A stretch of 5,322 nt of DNA, taken from NCBI GenBank assembly GCA_964615795.1, contig CAZTQR010000129.1, positions 1-5,322 of the forward strand. Direction: 5' to 3'. This document shows, piece by piece, positions 1-5,322 of this stretch. A model generated the notes under the pieces. That model searched no databases, was not told the DNA's origin, and saw only the letters and a list, made by a program, of their open reading frames with translations. The position numbers and the translations under genes were made by a program. This DNA comes from JADJAH01 sp964615795 (GTDB lineage Bacteria; Bacteroidota; Ignavibacteria; Tepidaquicellales; Tepidaquicellaceae). Numbering within the stretch: position 1 is the stretch's first letter; every line of letters begins with the position of its first letter.

Positions 1-2304
1 GTCAGGATTAAGCTTCACTTCTATCTCTTCAAGGGCACCTTCAAAATACTGATCACTGTCGAGCCCAAGTCCCATACCTTTGCTCTTAAGAAAGTCAAGC
101 TTACCGTTCACTGAGTAGATGACCGGATTATGCCCTGCGCGGCATATCTTTGCCGTCATATTGCCGAGGTCAAAAAGAGCAACCACAGTGGTTATGAACG
201 ACTTTCTGTCAATCCTCTGATGGATCTGCCTGTTCACTTCCGTCAGGATCTCTTTTGGAGTCCTGAAGACCTTTGAAGCGAACTGTATCATGGCCTGTAT
301 CTTGGACATGTAAATTGCCGCAGGGATTCCTTTGCCGGAAACATCTGCCACCACTATAAGCATCTTGTTGTCAGTCAGCTTTATAACATCATAAAAGTCG
401 CCTCCTATGATCTTCGCCGGGTTGTAAAAACCGGAGATTTCGATTCCCTCAATTGCCTGAATTTCCTGAGGAAGCAAACCCATCTGTATCCTTCTTGCAA
501 TGTGCAGTTCCTCTTCGATCTTCTGCTTTGAGATCTTCTCCTGCTGAAGCCTTGCATTCTCAAATGCGATCGCCGCCTGGGAAGCAAGCGTCTTGAGGAG
601 GTCAATGTCTTCCTCGGAATACGCTTTTCCGGAAGGCTTTTCCCCGAAATTCAGTGCTCCTATCAGGTCATCCTTAATATGTATAGGGATCGACAGCACA
701 TAACCGGCTTCCCTGATAGACCTCTTGCTCTCTTCGTCAAGAAAATATTCATCAAGGTAAACGTCGGTCAGAAATTTGGCGCTCATATCATCACGGAAAA
801 GTGTAGTAATGGCTGTGTCAAACATTACCCCCTGATCAATCACCTGCTCAGTCACTTTTGTTTGCGCAAACTCCTTAAGCACATTCTCATAATACTCAGG
901 ATCTCTGAACCATACATTGAGCGTGTTGATGCCCATTGTTTCCCTCACCGAAGTACCTATCTTCTCAATGATCTGCTTCATGTTTGTCTGATAGGGGAGT
1001 TCTTCGGAAAATTCCAGCAGTGACTTTCTGTAGTTGTATCGCTCTCTGTATAGCTGTTTGTCAACAAACATCTTAACCTTATTATTGACGAAGTCAAAAC
1101 TGAATGTAACGATCACAATCATGGCAATTGTGATCACCTGTTTATTGTCAGGCAAAAGCCTTCCGAGAAGCGAGTCCAGCACCAGCACAAGCAGCAAATA
1201 AACTCCGACAATAAAGGCCGTAACTATTCCGAATACAAGTCCTCTCTTTACAATGAATTCGGTGTCAAGTATCCTGTATTTCACAATTGCAAATCCGAAT
1301 GATATTGGGATTGCAAGAACGAGTGAACACGGTACGTATAGCCATGGCTGAACAAGAAAATTCGGCTTCGGGATAAACACAGGAAGCAGGACGGTATACA
1401 GAAATCCGCATAGTCCGATCAAAAAACCGTACAGTATGATCCTCAGCGGCTTTCTTCGGCTCTCTTCCTTTATTGAAATGTATGATCTGAGAAAAAGAAA
1501 AATACCCCCGAGCAGGCAGGCAATGAAGAAGGCATTTGCAAGGTATTGTTGTGCAAAACCCTTTGGCAGGATCAGGTCGAAGAGGCGCGAACCTACAACA
1601 ACCAAAAACGACATGGGATAAACGGTGCAGAGCAGGGCCTTTCGGTACTTGACATCAATTCTCTTCGGAAATACCATGAAGAAGTGGACGAACAGTGCGA
1701 AGAAAAGAGCCATGCCCATGAAAGAAATGAACACAAACGGGAAATCCAGCATTGCCGCATTGATCTGCCTTACTATTACAAATCCGATCGCCGCGGAACA
1801 TCCAAGCAGGAAAAAGATCTGCGAACTTAGTTCTTTGGGTTTTGAGTAGCCAACAATGTGTCCGATAAACAAGAATCCAAATCCAAGCAAAGAGAAGATC
1901 AGAAATACAATATTGAAGTATTTATAAAGCTTAACCTCGAGATCCAGGACTTTGTCGCCGCGGATCACTTTGTAAATTACCTTATCTCCCGACTCGTAAG
2001 AATTGAGTATCCTCTGTGCTTCAAAGGAGTCTTTGAACTTTTGTCCTCCTATCTCTATGAGAATGTCCCCGTTCTTAACACCGGCAACATCGGTGTTTCC
2101 GCCGGGCATCACTTCAGTTATCAATAGTGCCTGGTCAAGCTTCTTTCCGTCCACATACTCTATCCACAGGCAGTCGTCGGTGGTCATACGGTCCGTGAAC
2201 ATGGTCTGAATGAACACTACCGAAGCGTAGATGAAACTTATCAGAGCTATGACAGTGATGGCCACTCTCAAAGTACCGTCAGTGTATTTATTCAGGAATT
2301 TCAA
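1..2304 (-). CDS. Membrane sensor PP2C phosphatase: TM-PDZ-9TM-GAF-SpoIIE (3' end outside window)
   Basis: The frame is open for 768 codons to the window edge. Residue 1 is the TTG at 2304-2302 (reading MKFLNKYTDG); no ATG or GTG occurs between it and the in-frame TGA at 2388-2386, and no Shine-Dalgarno is visible. Order seen: TM1 about 14-36; PDZ-like domain about 46-127 (LLITEVMPGG, then AGVKNGDILIEIGGQ); nine TM helices about 129-151, 162-182, 188-211, 224-246, 253-275, 287-309, 322-343, 355-378 and 388-407; GAF about 425-585; signalling helix with EEELHIARRIQMGLLPQ (597-613); PP2C domain with GGDFYD (Asp636), ADVSGKGIPAA (Asp654) and AGHNPVIY (723-730). Positively charged loops alternate correctly, placing PDZ in the periplasm and GAF-PP2C in the cytoplasm. 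The two Asp are the expected Mn/Mg ligands; the last acidic PP2C motif lies beyond the window. By family it removes phosphate from Ser/Thr of a STAS-type regulator in a partner switch; signal and partner are unknown here. It follows the patatin gene by 74 nt with no terminator seen, so cotranscription is likely. Domain calls are firm; the exact start is less so. Confidence 0.93.
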   Translation of the reverse strand, partial: MKFLNKYTDGTLRVAITVIALISFIYASVVFIQTMFTDRMTTDDCLWIEYVDGKKLDQALLITEVMPGGNTDVAGVKNGDILIEIGGQKFKDSFEAQRILNSYESGDKVIYKVIRGDKVLDLEVKLYKYFNIVFLIFSLLGFGFLFIGHIVGYSKPKELSSQIFFLLGCSAAIGFVIVRQINAAMLDFPFVFISFMGMALFFALFVHFFMVFPKRIDVKYRKALLCTVYPMSFLVVVGSRLFDLILPKGFAQQYLANAFFIACLLGGIFLFLRSYISIKEESRRKPLRIILYGFLIGLCGFLYTVLLPVFIPKPNFLVQPWLYVPCSLVLAIPISFGFAIVKYRILDTEFIVKRGLVFGIVTAFIVGVYLLLVLVLDSLLGRLLPDNKQVITIAMIVIVTFSFDFVNNKVKMFVDKQLYRERYNYRKSLLEFSEELPYQTNMKQIIEKIGTSVRETMGINTLNVWFRDPEYYENVLKEFAQTKVTEQVIDQGVMFDTAITTLFRDDMSAKFLTDVYLDEYFLDEESKRSIREAGYVLSIPIHIKDDLIGALNFGEKPSGKAYSEEDIDLLKTLASQAAIAFENARLQQEKISKQKIEEELHIARRIQMGLLPQEIQAIEGIEISGFYNPAKIIGGDFYDVIKLTDNKMLIVVADVSGKGIPAAIYMSKIQAMIQFASKVFRTPKEILTEVNRQIHQRIDRKSFITTVVALFDLGNMTAKICRAGHNPVIYSVNGKLDFLKSKGMGLGLDSDQYFEGALEEIEVKLNPD

Positions 2305-2378
2305 TTCAGGGATTAAGTTTAGTTGTGCTCCAGTACTGACTACGAAAACTATTGCCGTCAGGTTCCAATCTATTGCAC

Positions 2379-5141
2379 TTAGAATTCATATCCTATTGAA
2401 AAATAGAACACGTAAGGTCCGAAATAGAATGAATCTTCCTGAAGGCCGCTCTTAGTAAAGAAGCTCCTTCCCGCGGCAAGAGAACCTTCTCCGATCGGTG
2501 TATCAAATGAGACGAAGGCGCCGATTCCCTGCCGAAGGTCCTTGAAACGGATATCCTGAGCTATGTTCCACACATTCCCAATATCGTACCTTGCCCCGAT
2601 ATAAGTGTCAAAGAAGATCCTGTAGGGAAATTCAAACCTGTATTCAAGCGAGGCAAGAAGGATCTGCCGTCCGCGAAGTTCGTCTTCCACCATGCCGTAG
2701 AATAATTCCTGGCCTCCTATTGAAAACTGGTCTGAAAGGGGAGTTGTGTTGTCACCAAACCCAAACAACAGCCGTGGCCGGAGAACATGCTGACTGTGAA
2801 TTGGAAGATACTGCTCATAATTCATGTTCAGCTTTGTGTAGCTAAGGTTGCCGTCATCAAGGTTCTTTGCGGTTTCATAATCGAAGTTCAGCAAGACGCC
2901 CTTGTCGGGAAACGGCCATTTGTCCTGCGTGTCAAAGATCCCCCCGAATCTCAGCTTCACGATATTGTTGTCTTCGGCTATTCCCGGATTTCCTGACTTA
3001 ACATTTATAGTAAGATTCTCTACAAACACCTGTCCGTAAATTGTGCCAAGCCTCTCGAGCTGTGTACCTGCAAGAAGGCTGAACCCTCCCGCAATATTTC
3101 TGTATTCGCCGGTCTTCAGCACATCAAAGGACCGGTTTTCGTCGTTGTTGATCTGAAGGTATTTATAGATATCCCGGAACTGATAAAATCCGCTGAAGTT
3201 GAAAGTGAACGGAAGTGAGAAGATCTGATTGGATTTTATCTCAGCTCTGTAGATTCTGTTTCTGAGTCCGCCGCCGATAAGCATACCCGCCTCCACAGCC
3301 GATCCGAAAACATTCTCATCGCGCAGGTCTGCGAAGGCCTGAAAATTGAAAACGTTGTCTGCCCGTATGCTCAGTCTCAGAGCTTTTGTATTCTTCTCGG
3401 AAACATTGACACGAAGTACATTCCCGCCTGTTGAAGCATCGGGAGTTACATTAACACTAACCTGTTCAAACAGGTTAGTGCTGATGATGTTCTGCATTGT
3501 TTTGTCCAGCTGGTTCCTGGTCACTGCAGAATTATTGTCAACCTCGATCTCCCTGTCAATCACATTGTCAGATGTAGTGCGGTTGCCGGTTATCAGAACT
3601 GAATCAATTTCGCCGTCTGTGAGCTCAATATCAATCTTGCCGGTTGAGTGATTCAGGCAGAACCTCTTTATGCCCACAAGCGAAATTCCCTTCTCCCTTA
3701 GTGTTCCAAGCAAGTCGTCTTTCAGTTCAGATAATGAAAGCAGGTTGATTGTCTTTCCCGAATTTGATGCTTCATATTCTTCAAGAAGCTTTGTAACCTG
3801 AGGCGGAATGCTTCCCGATCTTGTGAATCCTGTGAACGGCGGATTGGGTGTGAGCACATAATCAACCGTGGCAGACATCTGATCTCTTTCAACAACAGCC
3901 TTCACGTCAGAGAAATATCCTGAACTGTAAAGTTTCTTCAGATTGGATTCTATTGATGTGTATTTCTCAAACTCACCCGGCATCAGATCCGAAATACGGA
4001 ACAGTGTGTCTGTCAGCTTTCCATCAAAGGATAACCTGAGAGTTGCATTTGTTATGAAATTATTCTTGTAAGGAGATGCCAGGAGCTCTAATGAATCAAG
4101 ATCAGCCTTGATCCTGGCGATCAAAACGGATGTTGCAGATTCACCTCTTTCAAACAAATGCTCAAAGTCGGAAAAATCTGTCAATGAATGATCTCCGAGT
4201 TGAGGAGTAATTACAGTGTTCGCTTCCTTCAGCTGAAGTTCATTCAGCTGAGACATGGTGATCGAGAGTATCTGGTCAGCCGTTGCAATCGGATTGTCAA
4301 GTTCCTCCGCTTTTCTGAGCGGGCTGGTTGTGTTGACGGCAATGATATAATCTGCGCCAAGTGACCTTGCAACTTCAGCCGGAATGTTTGCTGTCAGACC
4401 TCCGTCAACCAGATATTTACCGTCAATGGAAATAGGGGAGTAAAGAAGCGGAAATGTAAGCGATGCTTTTATCGCCTGGCTGAGGTCACCTTCAGTCAGA
4501 ACGGCCCTCTTCCCTGAGTTAAGATCAGTTGCAACTGCGGCGAATGGAAACTTCAGCTCATCAAACTTTTTCCCTGCATGATATCGTGAATTGAGTACAA
4601 GTGAATTTATCTTCTCGCTTAGAAAGAGCCCGTTTGACAATGCGGCGGGAATGATGACAGGAGTAATGCCGTCAAGCGGAATTGTGATCAGGCTTCTGTC
4701 CTGAATGCGCTTCTGATCGGGAAAAAGAGTTGTTCGGAGATACTTGTTTGATAAGCTGAGAGCCCGCGTCCAGTCGAACTTTCTGAATATTGTTTTGAGT
4801 TCGTTCAGCCTGTATCCGCTGCTGTAGAGCCCTCCGATTATACTGCCCATGCTGGTTCCCACAATAAGGTCCGGCTTGATTCCGGCAATCTCAAGCTGTC
4901 TTATGACACCAATCTGCGAAAGTCCCCGCGCGCCGCCGCCGCTGAGTACCAGCGCGACTTTCCGGTTGTTGGTCTTTTTCAGTGTAAGATTGCAGGTCAG
5001 TGTATCGTCATTTGAATCACTGCGGAAAGTTAGACGTATTGTGTCTCTGACAGTTTCCGAAGTTATGCCCTGCGCCCTCAGTCCGCCTGCAACAGCAAGC
5101 AAAATGAGAATGAGTGAGAATGGGTGGCGGTGGTGCTTCAA
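2379..5141 (-). CDS. Patatin-like phospholipase fused to POTRA domains and Omp85-type outer-membrane barrel (PlpD / type Vd-like)
   Basis: This is a complete 920-residue protein. A signal peptide (basic MKHHRH, hydrophobic 8-20, probable cleavage after Ala23, LRA/QG) sends it through Sec. After a polar linker, the patatin domain (about 61-345) has the oxyanion loop SGGGARG (67-73), the nucleophile elbow GTSMG (Ser97) and the DGG motif with catalytic Asp246, so the Ser-Asp lipase dyad is intact. Residues about 365-430, 435-510 and 511-583 look like three POTRA units; the third is clearest (VLITGNRTTSDNVIDREI, later NLFEQVSVNV). Residues about 584-920 are beta-rich, with FSIGGQELFYG near 806-816, and end in aromatic strands with a terminal Phe, a typical BAM beta-signal. 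By analogy with PlpD it should hydrolyse phospholipids, with the barrel anchoring or exporting the patatin domain. Pseudomonas PlpD, as I recall, is about 730 residues with one POTRA, so this one is long. The start is TTG at 5141-5139; an in-frame TAA at 5156-5154 excludes anything further upstream, and the signal peptide needs this start. It lies 22 nt after the transporter gene. Confidence 0.95.
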   Translation of the reverse strand: MKHHRHPFSLILILLAVAGGLRAQGITSETVRDTIRLTFRSDSNDDTLTCNLTLKKTNNRKVALVLSGGGARGLSQIGVIRQLEIAGIKPDLIVGTSMGSIIGGLYSSGYRLNELKTIFRKFDWTRALSLSNKYLRTTLFPDQKRIQDRSLITIPLDGITPVIIPAALSNGLFLSEKINSLVLNSRYHAGKKFDELKFPFAAVATDLNSGKRAVLTEGDLSQAIKASLTFPLLYSPISIDGKYLVDGGLTANIPAEVARSLGADYIIAVNTTSPLRKAEELDNPIATADQILSITMSQLNELQLKEANTVITPQLGDHSLTDFSDFEHLFERGESATSVLIARIKADLDSLELLASPYKNNFITNATLRLSFDGKLTDTLFRISDLMPGEFEKYTSIESNLKKLYSSGYFSDVKAVVERDQMSATVDYVLTPNPPFTGFTRSGSIPPQVTKLLEEYEASNSGKTINLLSLSELKDDLLGTLREKGISLVGIKRFCLNHSTGKIDIELTDGEIDSVLITGNRTTSDNVIDREIEVDNNSAVTRNQLDKTMQNIISTNLFEQVSVNVTPDASTGGNVLRVNVSEKNTKALRLSIRADNVFNFQAFADLRDENVFGSAVEAGMLIGGGLRNRIYRAEIKSNQIFSLPFTFNFSGFYQFRDIYKYLQINNDENRSFDVLKTGEYRNIAGGFSLLAGTQLERLGTIYGQVFVENLTINVKSGNPGIAEDNNIVKLRFGGIFDTQDKWPFPDKGVLLNFDYETAKNLDDGNLSYTKLNMNYEQYLPIHSQHVLRPRLLFGFGDNTTPLSDQFSIGGQELFYGMVEDELRGRQILLASLEYRFEFPYRIFFDTYIGARYDIGNVWNIAQDIRFKDLRQGIGAFVSFDTPIGEGSLAAGRSFFTKSGLQEDSFYFGPYVFYFSIGYEF
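3455..3480. repeat. Perfect 12-bp inverted repeat with 2-nt centre, inside the patatin-Omp85 gene
   Basis: The arms are cactaacctgtt (3455-3466) and aacaggttagtg (3469-3480), separated by ca. The match is perfect and stops at both ends (a at 3454 does not pair with c at 3481). On the coding strand it covers codons for TNLFEQVS (about 555-562) in the third POTRA unit. RNA could fold here, with the innermost pairs open to form a small loop, although the stem is not GC-rich and is not followed by a T tract, so it is not a standard terminator. Function unknown; it may be an intragenic hairpin, a symmetric protein-binding site, or coincidence of codon choice. Confidence 0.7.
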
Positions 5142-5153
5142 AATGCAGAAGAG

Positions 5154-5171
5154 TTATTGTTGCTTATTCAT
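5154..5171 (-). other. Five-codon mini-ORF (MNKQQ, then TAA) in frame with the patatin gene
   Basis: An ATG at 5171-5169 overlaps the end of the transporter gene and reads Met-Asn-Lys-Gln-Gln before a TAA at 5156-5154. It is exactly in frame with the patatin start at 5141, with four further codons (CTC TTC TGC ATT) in between. If the TAA were a sense codon, the patatin protein would begin ten residues earlier with an ATG placed like a coupled operon start. It may be a remnant of the ancestral start, a coupling leader peptide, a sequence error, or chance. Whether it is translated cannot be told from sequence. Confidence 0.4.
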
Positions 5172-5322
5172 GTTCGGCTCTCAGGTTTGACCTTTGTGAA
5201 TAACCAATGAAATAGACAATAAGCCCTATTATCAGCCCGGGGTACATTGGTTCTATGCCAAAAGGATAAACGGGAACATCCTGTTGTTTGTTCAGATTGC
5301 CGATGACAAACGAAATGAGAGA
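5164..5322 (-). CDS. C-terminal end of a membrane transporter, probably sodium:solute symporter (SSF) family (5' part outside window)
   Basis: The frame runs open from the window edge for 52 codons to a TAA at 5166-5164. The visible peptide has the end of one hydrophobic stretch (SLISFVIGNL), a short polar loop (NKQQDVPVYPF), then GIEPMYPGLIIGLIVYFIGY, which looks like a final transmembrane helix, followed by a charged tail (SQRSNLRAEHE). A Gly-Ile/Phe-x-x-hydrophobic-Pro sequence leading into the last helix resembles the C-termini of PanF/PutP-like sodium symporters as I remember them, so SSF is the best guess. The substrate cannot be told from this fragment. Another polytopic carrier remains possible. 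The patatin gene starts 22 nt downstream, and the stop codon overlaps an ATG (ATGAATAA), a common arrangement for translational coupling. That the fragment is coding is well supported by its same-strand tight spacing and membrane-protein composition; the family assignment is moderate. Confidence 0.6.
   Translation of the reverse strand, partial: SLISFVIGNLNKQQDVPVYPFGIEPMYPGLIIGLIVYFIGYSQRSNLRAEHE

Noticed and set aside
405..605. A 66-codon open frame on the minus strand, rich in Arg and Ser
   Set aside because: It lies within the GAF/PP2C coding region in another frame; its Arg/Ser-heavy composition is that of an out-of-frame shadow.
1111..1135. 9-bp inverted repeat (gatcacaat / attgtgatc, 7-nt loop)
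   Set aside because: It falls in the tenth TM helix, where repeated Ile/Val codons easily create symmetry; about this many 9-bp repeats are not surprising by chance. The half-sites are in the opposite order to a CRP site.
2305..2378. Possible promoter or terminator between the patatin and phosphatase genes
   Set aside because: A TAGTTTTC resembles the Bacteroidota -7 element TAnnTTTG only loosely and the nearest TTG is too close for the -33 element. There is no stem-loop with a T tract; the 8-bp palindrome cagtactg (2331-2338) is too short to call.
679..2455. Several plus-strand open frames of 61-114 codons opposite the phosphatase gene
   Set aside because: They are antisense to a clearly coding frame with recognisable domains, overlap each other, and show no domain character of their own.
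4229..4251. 9-bp inverted repeat (tcagctgaa / ttcagctga, 5-nt loop)
   Set aside because: It arises from the repeated Leu/Gln/Glu codons of QLNELQLKE in the patatin gene and is of a length expected by chance.
5142..5163. Shine-Dalgarno site before the patatin TTG
   Set aside because: The 22-nt gap contains no AGGAGG-like sequence; initiation there is probably coupled to the upstream gene or independent of such a site.
2591..5190. Plus-strand open frames of 69-113 codons opposite the patatin gene
   Set aside because: They are antisense shadows of the patatin-Omp85 frame, which has complete motifs throughout.

Overview
The window holds three genes, all on the minus strand and closely spaced, so it reads as a segment of one operon transcribed from high to low coordinates. 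In order of transcription these are: the C-terminal tail of a membrane transporter, probably a sodium:solute symporter (5322-5164, cut by the window edge); a complete patatin-like phospholipase fused to POTRA domains and an Omp85-type outer-membrane barrel (5141-2379); and a large membrane-bound sensor protein phosphatase of the SpoIIE/RsbU PP2C type (2304-1, C-terminus cut by the window edge). The gaps are 22 and 74 nt, and I see no terminator in either. Coding density is about 98%. I see no tRNA, rRNA, mobile element or CRISPR array.

The organism is a Gram-negative (diderm) bacterium, because the middle protein has a signal peptide, periplasmic POTRA domains and a barrel ending in phenylalanine. 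The mid-range GC, the lack of Shine-Dalgarno sequences, the patatin-Omp85 fusion and the PDZ/multi-TM/GAF/SpoIIE architecture suggest the Bacteroidota/Chlorobi/Ignavibacteria (FCB) group. This placement comes from recollection of family distribution, not from a search.

The phosphatase has an N-terminal TM helix, a periplasmic PDZ domain, nine more TM helices with a textbook positive-inside pattern, a GAF domain, a signalling helix and a PP2C catalytic domain. It should read an envelope or membrane signal and dephosphorylate a cytoplasmic partner, classically a STAS-domain anti-anti-sigma factor. The patatin-Omp85 protein should act on phospholipids at or outside the outer membrane. A shared theme of envelope lipid status and signalling is attractive but remains inference. 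No STAS or anti-sigma gene is in view.

Both fully visible gene starts are non-ATG (TTG). The patatin gene has an in-frame ATG overlapping the upstream stop codon, but a TAA five codons later interrupts it. The patatin coding region also contains a perfect 12-bp inverted repeat with a 2-nt centre. No wholly new system is evident; the points worth a second look are the two domain architectures, the start-site arrangement and the palindrome.
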